Shown piece by piece: positions 34,242 to 43,011 of a stretch of 55,929 nt of DNA (within the stretch, counting starts at the first letter, position 1; every line of letters begins with the position of its first letter). The stretch is from JBAZDC01 sp041654595 (GTDB lineage: Bacteria > Pseudomonadota > Gammaproteobacteria > Burkholderiales > Burkholderiaceae_B). Below the pieces are notes generated by a model that was not told where the DNA came from, did no database searches, and saw nothing but the letters and a program-made list of their open reading frames with translations. The DNA lies in assembly GCA_964551305.1 (NCBI GenBank), contig CAZKBT010000015.1:1-55929 (forward strand), read 5' to 3'. Both the position numbers and the translations under genes were made by a program.

Positions 34242-34255
34242 TTGATGTAGCTCAA
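34242..34255 (+). promoter_or_regulatory. FNR/DNR-type site upstream of nirK
   Basis: TTGATGTAGCTCAA matches TTGAT-N4-ATCAA at nine of ten positions. It lies 67 bp before the nitrite reductase start. Activation under low oxygen and nitrogen oxides by an FNR/DNR-family protein is inferred. Confidence 0.65.
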
Positions 34256-34321
34256 GAAATGGATCACAGGCCGTACGTATCATGGGGGAAACAATGATTT
34301 ACTCGTCGACTGGGGATATCC

Positions 34322-35710
34322 ATGAGAATGTTTGCGATTCTACTCTCCGCGCTGCTGGCCTTCAGCCCTGGCGGGCCGGCTCTTTCCGCCACGCCCGACC
34401 AGGCAAAAGACACAGTCACATACAAGCCCGATATCACGTTCACACTGCGCACCGACATTGCCGACGGCAAACTGGTGTTCGTGGGTGAGGCCGGAGCCAT
34501 AGCTGGGCAAGTGAATCCCGATCTTCAGGTTTCCGAAAATGCCGTGGTGCAGATCAACTTGGTCAACGGCGACGGCGCCATCCACGACATAGCCGTACCC
34601 GAGTTCGGCGCTGGTTCCGATCACATAACGGGCAAGGGCGCCGCGACCGCGATCGTGTTCAGGGCGAACAAGAACGGGACGTTCGAATATCTCTGCACGC
34701 TTCCGGGCCACAAGGCGGCCGGCATGGTGGGGCGGATCATGGTCGGCGAGCCGCAAGCACAGGCGGCCAGCACGGCGATCGACGTGGCCCAGGATCCCGC
34801 GGCGGTCGGCGAGCCGGTGGGGGATCGCGCGCCGCGGCACATAACGCTGGATCTGGAAACGACGGAGGTCGAAGGCCGGTTGACGGACGGCAGCACCTAC
34901 AAGTTCTGGACGTTCAACGACAAAGTCCCGGGTCCGTTCGTGCGCGTTCGGGTTGGCGATACGGTAACGGTCAATCTCAGCAACGCCGAGAGCAGCAGCC
35001 ATATCCATTCGGTCGATTTCCATGCGGTGACGGGTCCCGGCGGCGGCGCAGCCGTGACCCAGGCCGCGCCCGGCCAGACCAAGAGCTTCACCTTCAAGGC
35101 TTTGCATCCCGGACTATATGTGTACCATTGCGCCACGCCCATGGTGGCCCAGCACATTACCAACGGCATGTACGGCATGATTTTGGTCGAGCCCGACGGC
35201 GGCTTGCCGCCGGTCGACCGGGAGTTCTACGTCATGCAGGGCGAACTGTACACGGCGCAGCGCCATGGCGCGCAGGGGCTGCAGGAATTCTCTCTGGAAA
35301 AACTGCTGGCCGAGAATCCCGAGCACCTGATGTTCAACGGCACCATGGATGCCTTGACCAAGACCTTCAGCATGGAGGCGAATACGGGTGAAACCGTGCG
35401 TATTTACTTCGGCGTGGGCGGTCCCAACCTGACTTCGAGCTTCCATGTGATAGGCGAAGTGTTCGACAAGGTGTATGACCAGGCTTCGCTGACCAGCCAA
35501 CCGCTGACGGACGTGCAGACGACGCTCGTCCCGCCGGGCGGCGCGACCGTGGTCGAGTTCAAGGTCGACTACCCGGGACGCTATATCCTGGTCGATCATG
35601 CCTTATCCCGCATGGAGAAAGGGTTGGTGGGATTCCTGACGGTCAAGGGAGAGGCCGACCCGGCCATCTTCAACTCCACCGAGAAAGTGGATCGCGCGTC
35701 GGGACACTGA
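34322..35710 (+). CDS. nirK: Copper-containing nitrite reductase with extra N-terminal cupredoxin domain
   Basis: A 462-residue periplasmic enzyme reducing nitrite to nitric oxide. Signal peptide about 1-23. An extra cupredoxin domain (about 30-145) has its own type 1 copper ligands: His in GAIHDI and CxxxxHxxxxM in YLCTLPGHKAAGM. The core NirK has HSVDFHA (type 2 His, the catalytic Asp and type 1 His), YHCATP (type 2 His and type 1 Cys), AQHITNGMYG (type 1 His and Met), the catalytic His in SFHVIGEVFD and the type 2 His in VDHALSR. All copper ligands are present. The three-domain form, known from Hyphomicrobium, may pass electrons internally. No nor or nos gene is in the window. Confidence 0.93.
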   Translation: MRMFAILLSALLAFSPGGPALSATPDQAKDTVTYKPDITFTLRTDIADGKLVFVGEAGAIAGQVNPDLQVSENAVVQINLVNGDGAIHDIAVPEFGAGSDHITGKGAATAIVFRANKNGTFEYLCTLPGHKAAGMVGRIMVGEPQAQAASTAIDVAQDPAAVGEPVGDRAPRHITLDLETTEVEGRLTDGSTYKFWTFNDKVPGPFVRVRVGDTVTVNLSNAESSSHIHSVDFHAVTGPGGGAAVTQAAPGQTKSFTFKALHPGLYVYHCATPMVAQHITNGMYGMILVEPDGGLPPVDREFYVMQGELYTAQRHGAQGLQEFSLEKLLAENPEHLMFNGTMDALTKTFSMEANTGETVRIYFGVGGPNLTSSFHVIGEVFDKVYDQASLTSQPLTDVQTTLVPPGGATVVEFKVDYPGRYILVDHALSRMEKGLVGFLTVKGEADPAIFNSTEKVDRASGH

Positions 35711-35719
35711 GCGTTCTTG

Positions 35720-35756
35720 ATTCGACGTGGCCGGGTTCCAGGCGGCCTCGTCGAAT
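35720..35756. terminator. Bidirectional hairpin after nirK
   Basis: Arms ATTCGACGTGGCC and GGCCTCGTCGAAT pair over 13 positions with a single mismatch, loop of 11 bases. It lies between the convergent stops of nirK (35710) and the glutathione transferase (35809). Confidence 0.65.
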
Positions 35757-35808
35757 AGGCCTATTCGCATCCTTGGTCGTCGCTTGCGGTGTCCATGAAC
35801 AGCAGGGG

Positions 35809-36450
35809 CTACCTCGTCTTTTGATGCAAGCCCTCGGCCTTCAGCGCCGCCTGCACGGTGGGGCGGCCGGAGACGCGCTGGTGCCATGCGGCGAGGTTCT
35901 TGAGCCCGGTGAGGTCGACGTCGATATTGAAGATGGAGGTCATCCAGTCGGCCTTGGCCCAGCCGGTCAACGCAAACAGGTAGCCGTCGGCGATCGTGAA
36001 CCGATCGCCCATCAGGTATGCCTTGTCCGCGAGCTGCGCATCGATCCATTGGAAGCGCTCGAGCAGCTTGGCTTTGGCGATATCGGCATAGCCTTCGGCG
36101 GCCGCGCCGTAGAACAGCGGGACAAAGCCTTTATGAATTTCACTGCTCAAAAAATTCAGCCATTCTTGCAGGTGGTAGCGTTCCAGCGTGCCGTTCGCCG
36201 GCGCCAGGCCGGATTCGGGAGCCTGGTCCGCGATGTATTGGACGAGCGTGGCGCCTTCGCGGAACACTTCTCCGCTGTCGATTTGTAGAACGGGCACATA
36301 GCCCAGCTCGTTTATCCGGTAGTAATCCTGTCCGTCGCCGAAAGTGTGGGTCCGGATGTCGACGCGCACCAGCTCGAAATCCAGGCCGGCCTCACGTAAG
36401 GCGATATGGGGAGATAGCGAGCAGCTTCCGGGAGCAAAATAAAGTTTCAT
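35809..36450 (-). CDS. Glutathione S-transferase (GstA/beta-class type)
   Basis: A 213-residue cytosolic transferase. The N-terminal thioredoxin-like domain (1-80) starts MKLYFAPGSCSLSPHIALRE, with the Cys10 region of bacterial beta-class enzymes, and has the cis-proline in GYVPVLQID and the glutathione contact EGATLVQYIAD. The helical C-terminal domain has DRFTIADGYLFAL, the conserved N-capping motif. It conjugates or transfers glutathione to electrophiles. Convergent with nirK and separate from the downstream remnant by 180 bp; no specific pathway partner is visible. Confidence 0.92.
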   Translation of the reverse strand: MKLYFAPGSCSLSPHIALREAGLDFELVRVDIRTHTFGDGQDYYRINELGYVPVLQIDSGEVFREGATLVQYIADQAPESGLAPANGTLERYHLQEWLNFLSSEIHKGFVPLFYGAAAEGYADIAKAKLLERFQWIDAQLADKAYLMGDRFTIADGYLFALTGWAKADWMTSIFNIDVDLTGLKNLAAWHQRVSGRPTVQAALKAEGLHQKTR

Positions 36451-36630
36451 TTAAATATCCTTTCCTGATTGAGTATGAATCGCGGGCATCGGATAGAAAT
36501 TGCAAGCGATCAGTGATTAAGAGGATAAGTCCTGTGCAAAATAATGGGAATCGCTTATTCGAGCATTTGTTTGTTGTAAATAATGCAATGGCGCGAAAGG
36601 CGTGGTCCGGCGGCATCCATGAGACGACCG

Positions 36631-37053
36631 TCAGCGATCAGGTCGAATGGCGTTTGCCGGCCGCAGCACGTGGCGGATCATGGCTGTAAATGTCAGCAGC
36701 CAGCCAAGCAGGGCGGCGTACAGAAACGCCGGCGGGAGAAAGTCGAGGAATGCGAAGTCCATGGCCCGATTCAAGTGCCACGTGCAGGCCGCATACATGC
36801 CCAGCGGGAAAATCGCGCCCCAGTACGATGGTTCGTAGCGGAACGGAAAGCGCTGGAAGCCGTAGCGCCATAGGCCCAGACACAACAGCATGGGAATCCG
36901 CCACGTGCCGGTGGCCATGACCAGGCCGAAATAGGCCGGGGATGCCTCCCGCAGCGCCTCGCGCCATGGAAAGAGCGCCTTGGTAAGGGGCGTCGGCTTC
37001 TGTCGACCGGCCTGCCCTGCGGGCGTTTCGGGATCCTTGTCAGGCGACTCCAT
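36631..37053 (-). CDS. Internally deleted TDT-family transporter (TehA/SLAC1-like) remnant
   Basis: An intact 140-residue frame with GGAG before its ATG, but clearly a shortened gene. The N-terminus (REASPAYFGLVMATG) is the first helix of a tellurite-resistance/dicarboxylate transporter. It jumps directly to WRIPMLLCLGLWRYGF and YWGAIFPLGMYAACTWHL, which belong near the C-terminal end of the roughly 350-residue family. About 200 residues (six or seven helices) are missing, in frame, at about residue 50. It cannot form the ten-helix channel and is probably a non-functional relic, or a small membrane protein if expressed. It lies between the transferase and glucose dehydrogenase genes. Confidence 0.75.
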   Translation of the reverse strand: MESPDKDPETPAGQAGRQKPTPLTKALFPWREALREASPAYFGLVMATGTWRIPMLLCLGLWRYGFQRFPFRYEPSYWGAIFPLGMYAACTWHLNRAMDFAFLDFLPPAFLYAALLGWLLTFTAMIRHVLRPANAIRPDR

Positions 37054-37124
37054 CTTCTCGTGCTCCTAAAGTGCCGGCGGCCGCTCCGCCATTTTTATCG
37101 GATCCCGTCCAGGGCGCCTGCCGT

Positions 37125-39530
37125 TCAATCCGGCAAGGCGTACGCCATCAGATAATCTCCCATTTTGGTGCCGAACGAGCCGTGGCCGCCGGCCATGATC
37201 ACCACATATTGCTTGCCGTTGACGGCGTAGGTCATCGGCGTGGCCTGGCCGCCTGCGGGCAAGCGGGCCGCCCACAGAAGATCGCCGTTGCTCACGTCGA
37301 ACGCGCGCAGGTAGTTGTCCTGGGTGGCCGCCACGAACATTACGTTGCCGGCGGTCGAGATGGGGCCGCCCAGGCCCGGCACGCCGATCTTCAGCGGCGG
37401 CAACTGGAACAGGTGCGGCAGGCTGTCGCGGATGGTGCCGATGCGCTTCTTCCACACCACCTTGTTGCTCTGCAAGTCAACGCCGGCCACGTAGCCCCAG
37501 GCCGGCGCCTTGCACGGTAGGCCCAGCGGCGACAGGAAGGGGTTCAGTTCCACGCCATACGGCGTGCCGAACATTGGCTGCACGCCGCTTTCCGAGCCGC
37601 TGCCTTTCTCGCCTTTGGCGCGGTCGGGGTCTTCGGGAATGAGCTTGGAGACGAACGGCAGTCCGATCGGGTTCGTCAGCGCCACCTGGCGATCCCGGTT
37701 GACCGACATGCCGCCCCATTCGAACACGCCCAGATTGCCCGGGAACACCAGTGTGCCGTTCTCGGACGGCGGCGTGTAGATGCCGTCGTAGTTCAGGCGC
37801 TTGAACATCACGCGGCACATCAACTGGTCCAGCATGGTGGCGCCCCACATATCCTTGTCGGTGAGCTCGTTTCGAGGCGCCAGGTTCAGCGCCGAGAACG
37901 GCTGGGTGGGCGCGTAATGCTCGCCCCGGGTCTGCGGACCGCGCGCCACGCTTTGCGGCACGGTTTTTTCCGTTACCGGCACGATGGGCCGGCCGTTGCG
38001 GCGGTCCAGCACGAAAATGTTGCCGGTCTTGGTGAGCACATAGATCGCCGGCACGATTTGGCCGTTGTCCATCGACACGTCCATCAGCGAGGGCTGCGCC
38101 GGGACGTCCATGTCCCATAGATCGTGGCGCGTGGTCTGGAAATGCCAGATCAGCCGGCCCGTGGAGGCATCCAGCGCCAACATCGAGTTGGCGTAACGTT
38201 CTTTCAACGGGTCGCGGTCGCCGCCCCAGATGTCGGGCGTGCCGACGCCTGTGGGGATGTAGACCACGTCGGTTTGCGCATCGTAGGCCAAGGGCGCCCA
38301 GGCGTTCGGAGAATTGTGCACGAACTGCCCGTGTTCGCCCGGCATGGCGTTGGGGTTCTCCGCGCCGGTGTCGAACACCCATTTCAGCGCGCCGGTGCGC
38401 ACGTCGTAGCCGCGGATCACGCCGGACGGTTCCTGGTTGGAGAAATTATCCGTCACGGAGCCGCCGATGACGATGGTCGAGGCGGTAACAACCGGCGGCG
38501 ACGTCGGGTTGTAGCCTCCCGGATAGGCATGAGGCATGCTTTTTTGCAGGTCGATCTCACCGTCATGGCCGAAATCGCCGCACGTTTGTCCATTGTCGGC
38601 ATTCACCGCGATTAGGCGCCCGTCGTTGGTGGGCAACAATACTTTGCGCGGGCAGACGGCCGAAGCCGAGCCGTCGGCCTTGGCCCGGCTGGCCGGGAAG
38701 CGCTCGGCATTGTCCGCATCGTGATAGGCTACGCCACGGCAGGTCAGGTGCTGGAAGGTCTTGTCAGCCTTCAATTGTGGATCGTAGCGCCACAGGCGTT
38801 GGCCGGTGGCGGCGTCCAGCGCGTCCAGGAACTGGTGCGGCGTGCACAGGAACAGTTTGTCGCCGATCTTGATCGGCGTGACCTGGTTGGTGGTTTCGGC
38901 CGAATCGTTCTCGGTCCGAAAGTCGCCGGTGCGGTAGGTCCAGGCCACTTGCAAGTCTTTGACGTTTCCGTCGTTGATCTGCGCCAGCGGCGAATAGCGC
39001 ACGCCGCCCTCGGTGCGTCCGTAAGCGGGCCAATCGTCATCCGCCACGCCGGCCACCGGCTGCGCTTGGGTCGGCTGCACGCGGCTGAACGCGCCGTTGA
39101 TTTCCTGCGGATCGTCATAGATTCCGTATCCCAATACCACCAGCATGCCCGTCATGGCCACCGCTATGGCGGCCTTGGCGAATTGCGGACCGGCGAAGCC
39201 GCGAGTGGCCGGAGGCAGCAGCAGCCAGAGGCCCAGCAGGAACAGGACATCGTAGCGTGGCGCCAACGCCCAGAAATCGGCGCCGACTTCCCATATGCCC
39301 CAGGCCAGCGTGGTCGCCAGGACGAGCGCGTAAAGCCACAGCCCCGTCGTTCGATTCCGTCTCAGAAGCCATGCGTTCGCCAGCAGCGCCACGCCCAGCG
39401 CGGCGTAATACCACGAGCCGCCCAGCACCATCAGCCAGATTCCGCCGAGCAGCGAGTAAAGCGCAATCAGGAGCAGAACCGCCAAGCCTAGGGTTTGGGC
39501 CTTGCTTTTGTACGGAGTGATCGTGTTCAT
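37125..39530 (-). CDS. gcd: Membrane-bound PQQ-dependent glucose dehydrogenase
   Basis: An 801-residue quinoprotein, close to the family norm (about 796). Five membrane helices occupy residues 12-140, then the periplasmic eight-bladed PQQ propeller. Recognisable parts are DDWPAYGRTEGGVRYSPL (first blade), TCRGVAYHDADNAE, HNSPNAWAPLAYD, the HFQTTRHDLWDMDVPAQPSL segment and the C-terminal GGHGSFGTKMGDYLMAYALP. It oxidises D-glucose to gluconolactone in the periplasm and reduces ubiquinone. The ATG at 39530 is chosen for an AAGGA 9 bp upstream; ATGs at 39536 and 39539 are alternatives. No PQQ synthesis gene is in the window, so cofactor supply must come from elsewhere. Confidence 0.94.
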   Translation of the reverse strand: MNTITPYKSKAQTLGLAVLLLIALYSLLGGIWLMVLGGSWYYAALGVALLANAWLLRRNRTTGLWLYALVLATTLAWGIWEVGADFWALAPRYDVLFLLGLWLLLPPATRGFAGPQFAKAAIAVAMTGMLVVLGYGIYDDPQEINGAFSRVQPTQAQPVAGVADDDWPAYGRTEGGVRYSPLAQINDGNVKDLQVAWTYRTGDFRTENDSAETTNQVTPIKIGDKLFLCTPHQFLDALDAATGQRLWRYDPQLKADKTFQHLTCRGVAYHDADNAERFPASRAKADGSASAVCPRKVLLPTNDGRLIAVNADNGQTCGDFGHDGEIDLQKSMPHAYPGGYNPTSPPVVTASTIVIGGSVTDNFSNQEPSGVIRGYDVRTGALKWVFDTGAENPNAMPGEHGQFVHNSPNAWAPLAYDAQTDVVYIPTGVGTPDIWGGDRDPLKERYANSMLALDASTGRLIWHFQTTRHDLWDMDVPAQPSLMDVSMDNGQIVPAIYVLTKTGNIFVLDRRNGRPIVPVTEKTVPQSVARGPQTRGEHYAPTQPFSALNLAPRNELTDKDMWGATMLDQLMCRVMFKRLNYDGIYTPPSENGTLVFPGNLGVFEWGGMSVNRDRQVALTNPIGLPFVSKLIPEDPDRAKGEKGSGSESGVQPMFGTPYGVELNPFLSPLGLPCKAPAWGYVAGVDLQSNKVVWKKRIGTIRDSLPHLFQLPPLKIGVPGLGGPISTAGNVMFVAATQDNYLRAFDVSNGDLLWAARLPAGGQATPMTYAVNGKQYVVIMAGGHGSFGTKMGDYLMAYALPD

Positions 39531-39685
39531 TGGCATCATCCTTGTTGTGGTTACAGGGATAGTAGCAATGAATGCCTCCGGTGAAAATCGTTCTCGATGT
39601 CAGTCCGATCTCGCCACGAAACTGCGCGGCGGCCGCCGATGGAAGACGGGCGGAAGACGCCGGCGGCTTGCCGGATGGTCGGCCG

Positions 39686-40633
39686 TCACAATGATTCGAT
39701 GTGAGCGATCATACGGCGTCGGCCTTCCTCGTCGGGCAGGCGGCCCGTTGCCGCCCCCAGGTTGTCGACCAGGTTGCGCGTCCTGCTGGTGGCCGGCGTC
39801 GCCGCGGTCACCGCCGGATGAGAAACGGCGAACTTCAGGAAAAACTGGGCCCAGGTGGCAATGTCGTAGTCGGCCGCCCAATCCGGCAATTCGCGTCCAT
39901 CCACCTTTTGCCACAATCGCGTCCGGCCGAAGGGCTGGTACGCCAGGACGCCAATGCCGCGATCCTGGGCCAGCGGGAAAATACGTTCTTCCATCGTACG
40001 GTTGTCGACGGCATAGTCCACGCCGATGAAATTGAATTCATCTTCGCGCATGAGGCGTTCTAGTTCCGCATACTGATGCGCAAATGTGGTCGTGATGCCG
40101 ATATAGCGGACATGGCCGGCGTCTCGGTATTCCTTGAGCAGGCCCAATTGGGTGGGCACGTCGCCCAGGTTATGTACCTGGATCAGGTCGATCGGGCGCT
40201 TGCCCAGCCGTTCTATCGAGCGGTCCAGCTGCGCTCTTGCGGCCGCGGGATCGGCGTTGGAACCGCCGCGCCCGGCGACATTGACCTTCGTGGCCCAGAA
40301 TAACTTCTGACTGAGCCCGTTTTTGCGCGCGACGCCCGCGGCGGCTTCTTCGGCCGCGCCGTAGCTGGGCGCAGTATCGAAAACCGAATTCGGATTGCGC
40401 GCCAGCGCTTCCAGCAAACCGTGGATGCTTGCCGTATCGCCTTCGCCGGCGATGCGGGAAAAAGAAGCCGAACTTCCCAAGCCGACAACCGGCAACTGTT
40501 CGGATGTGCCTGGAATCGTCCGGGTAATCAGCGACCGCCGGCCGTCATCGGCCGCAAGCAGCGTTTTGGGACTGGCCGCCAGCGTGAGACCGGTCATTGC
40601 GCAGAGTCTAAGGTAGTGGCGTCGTGAAATCAT
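39686..40633 (-). CDS. Aldo/keto reductase with Tat signal peptide
   Basis: A 315-residue aldo/keto reductase fold protein. It starts MISRRHYLRLCAMTGLTLA, where SRRHYLR fits the twin-arginine consensus, so it is probably exported folded. The barrel contains VFDTAPSYGAAE (catalytic Asp and Tyr), ATKVNV (Lys), IQVHNLGD (His) and the cofactor segment TPATSRTRNLVDN. The family normally works in the cytosol with NADPH, so Tat export is odd and raises the question of its electron donor. The start overlaps the stop of the upstream transporter gene (ATGA), showing that the two are coupled. Confidence 0.85.
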   Translation of the reverse strand: MISRRHYLRLCAMTGLTLAASPKTLLAADDGRRSLITRTIPGTSEQLPVVGLGSSASFSRIAGEGDTASIHGLLEALARNPNSVFDTAPSYGAAEEAAAGVARKNGLSQKLFWATKVNVAGRGGSNADPAAARAQLDRSIERLGKRPIDLIQVHNLGDVPTQLGLLKEYRDAGHVRYIGITTTFAHQYAELERLMREDEFNFIGVDYAVDNRTMEERIFPLAQDRGIGVLAYQPFGRTRLWQKVDGRELPDWAADYDIATWAQFFLKFAVSHPAVTAATPATSRTRNLVDNLGAATGRLPDEEGRRRMIAHIESL

Positions 40634-42027
40634 GATGGGCTCCTCGCCGTTGAAGAGGTATCCGCCGCCGAAGTGCGGCCGGCGGCTCGTTGCATCGAGT
40701 CTACGGGGGGACCGGCGTCGGCCGGCGTTGGTGCCGGCCCGGCGCGCTGCTGTTGCGCGCGGCCCAGCCAGAGTCCCAGCGCGGCCCAAGTCAGTGCCAG
40801 CGGTATCGCCGCGCCGGCCAGGCTTGCCAAGCCCGTCCCGAGGCGTCCCAACAACCCTTCGAGTTGCGCTCCCAGGACATCGCCGCCGCGATAGGCGAAG
40901 GTGTCGATGAAGGCTTTGGACTTGTATTTGTCCTCGCGGCCGAGGACGGTATAGAGGGTCTCGCGCGCGGGCCTCGTGACGGCGCGCTGGATGGCGCGGA
41001 ACGCAGCCTCGAACGCGATGAGCACGGCCAGGGTGCCGACGATCGCCAATCCGACGAAGCCGAGCGCCACGGTCAGAGGCAGCAGCATCAGGGTGACATG
41101 TACGCCGAATCGTTTCATCAGCTTTCCGGTCAGCACTGCCTGCAGTATCAGTGTCGCGACTTGCGTAATCATGTCGATGCGCGCGAACATGGAGGCGCGC
41201 ATGTCCACGCCGTCGCCAAGCGCCGCCACCATTTGCAGGCGGGTGAAATACAGCAAGGTCGCCATGATGCTCATCATGATTACATAGCCGGCGATGCCGA
41301 ACAGATATGACGACTGGAATACCGCCTTGACACCTTGCCACGCGCCGCCGCCGATGACGGACTGATTTTGTCGGTCGGGCGGGTGATCGGACGATGCGCC
41401 CTGGGTGCTTGCCTGGCTGCGCGCCACGGCCCGGGCCGGGATGAGCGCGATGATGAGCAAGCTGGCCGAAACCAGCAACAATGCCGGTGTGCCCAATGGT
41501 TGCGCCAGTACGGAAGCCAGCCAAGGGCCGAATATGGCGCCCAGTGTTCCGCCGACCGCGATCAGTGCGAAGAAACGCTTGCTTTGCTCCAGGGAGAAGC
41601 GATCCGCCATCAGCGCCCAGAACAGCATGATGGCGAAAAGATTGAATACGCTGAACCAGACGTAGAACACTTGGCCGCTGGCGATCCCGATCGCATCGGG
41701 TGCGAGCACCATGAGCAGATAGAAGCCGACCAGGCATAGCGCGAAGAAGACGTACGTCGCCGCGATGAATTGCAGCCGCGGCAAACGACTCACCAGCCAA
41801 CCGAACACCGGATTGGCCAACAGGGTCATAAGGGCTGTTCCCATGAAGAGCCAGCGCACGGATTCGATGCCACGCTGCATTCCCAGCGCATCACGTGCCG
41901 GGCGCAGCATCATCAAGGCCGTCAACACGCAGAAAAAGAAAAAACCGGCCAGCAACACGGGCAGTATTTCCTCGCGACGGAGATTGAAGAGCTCGGTCAG
42001 TCGCGAACGCAGGGAGGAATTCGTCAT
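40630..42027 (-). CDS. Multi-pass transporter, MFS / ATP:ADP-antiporter-like
   Basis: A 465-residue protein with about 12 hydrophobic segments. RPARDALGMQRGIESVRWLF, WFSVFNLFAIMLFWALMADRF and RAVTRPARETLYTVLGREDKYKSKAF resemble bacterial members of the nucleotide-transporter-like branch of the major facilitator group. The start is placed at 42027, where GGAG lies 9 bp upstream; an ATG at 42042 is possible. It is coupled by a 4-bp overlap to the Tat-exported aldo/keto reductase. The substrate is unknown. The last 35 residues are a polar Ala/Thr/Ser tail. Confidence 0.8.
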   Translation of the reverse strand: MTNSSLRSRLTELFNLRREEILPVLLAGFFFFCVLTALMMLRPARDALGMQRGIESVRWLFMGTALMTLLANPVFGWLVSRLPRLQFIAATYVFFALCLVGFYLLMVLAPDAIGIASGQVFYVWFSVFNLFAIMLFWALMADRFSLEQSKRFFALIAVGGTLGAIFGPWLASVLAQPLGTPALLLVSASLLIIALIPARAVARSQASTQGASSDHPPDRQNQSVIGGGAWQGVKAVFQSSYLFGIAGYVIMMSIMATLLYFTRLQMVAALGDGVDMRASMFARIDMITQVATLILQAVLTGKLMKRFGVHVTLMLLPLTVALGFVGLAIVGTLAVLIAFEAAFRAIQRAVTRPARETLYTVLGREDKYKSKAFIDTFAYRGGDVLGAQLEGLLGRLGTGLASLAGAAIPLALTWAALGLWLGRAQQQRAGPAPTPADAGPPVDSMQRAAGRTSAADTSSTARSPS

Positions 42028-42210
42028 TTCGGCCGACTCCATGTGACTGGTTCGATCAGTGGCAAAGGATGGCTTTATTGTGGCCTTATTCCGGTCCCTT
42101 GGGCAATAAGCGATTGTGTGGACGGGGTTTCCTGAGCATGAGAGGCCGGGAAGAGGAAGGCGATTGGTTGGTCGGGGTTTTCGGGCAGGCCGCACGTACG
42201 GCATGGCCAG

Positions 42211-42768
42211 TCAAAGCGGTGGCGTGGCAGGTCGGCGATTCGCCAGGGTTTCCAGTACGAAGTCGGCGCGCTCTGCGACGCCGATCTTGGGTAGCGGCGA
42301 TATCGTATAGCCTAGCATTGGATAGGCATGCTGGAGCCGTTCGAATTCGGCCAGAGCGGCATCCATGTCGTGACGGCGCTCCTCGTCCCGCATATAGATT
42401 TCCGGCCACGGCGGAGCCAGAAAAACGCGCGGATGATAGCGGTACGCTTGGCCGAGCGTCTCCAGGACGGGCTCGTTCGCGAGTGCCTGAAGCGCTGCGG
42501 CCGCATCGATCAGGCTGCGATCGAAGAACACGAGCGGCGTGCCGCTTCGTGAAGCATTGGCATGGTCCTCCAAGGCGGTGTCGATGACCCTGCACAGGAA
42601 TGCAGCCATGTCGACCCACGGCAAGGCATGACCGCCGGCTCGCATTTCCTCTTGGACAATGCGCCGTCCAGGTTCTTCGACAACGGTATGCCCGCGCCGC
42701 TGAAGTTCAGCCAGCAAGGTTGATTTGCCGCCGCCCGAGCAGCCGGAAATGATGACGAAGTGGTTCAT
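42211..42768 (-). CDS. P-loop ATPase/kinase-like protein (AAA_28 type)
   Basis: A 185-residue protein with Walker A GCSGGGKSTL at residues 9-18, VVEEPGRRIVQEE and VFFDRSLIDAA (Walker B region) and a C-terminal ERADFVLETL. This pattern fits small AAA_28 P-loop proteins, predicted nucleotide-binding or kinase-like enzymes of unknown substrate. It is a single gene on the minus strand, 183 bp from the transporter start and divergent from the leucine-rich-repeat gene. Confidence 0.85.
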   Translation of the reverse strand: MNHFVIISGCSGGGKSTLLAELQRRGHTVVEEPGRRIVQEEMRAGGHALPWVDMAAFLCRVIDTALEDHANASRSGTPLVFFDRSLIDAAAALQALANEPVLETLGQAYRYHPRVFLAPPWPEIYMRDEERRHDMDAALAEFERLQHAYPMLGYTISPLPKIGVAERADFVLETLANRRPATPPL

Positions 42769-43011
42769 TTTGTCGGCATCGGTTTCATGGCAGGATGCTT
42801 TTGCCGTAACTTGGCTTCAATATCATGGTCATTGCAATGAAACAGTCGGCGCCGCCAAGGCCGGCGGCGGACAAGGATTCGTTGGCATGTAAATCAAACT
42901 GGAGGAACCAAAGACTTCACGTCGTTACTTAAAGAGATTGATCATATAGCAGGTAATGACGATCCGGCGGGCTGGCGGCCTAAAGGGCGCGATCAGCCAA
43001 CGGAGGAGTTC
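42769..43011. other. Intergenic region upstream of the LRR gene with an in-frame open stretch
   Basis: From 42841 to 43011 the frame of the LRR gene stays open but has no ATG, GTG or TTG start. A perfect GGAGG at 42900-42904 has no start codon behind it, and the encoded stretch (DFTSLLKEIDHIAGNDD and onward) looks protein-like. It may be an N-terminus that lost its start codon, or a chance open frame. Confidence 0.4.
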
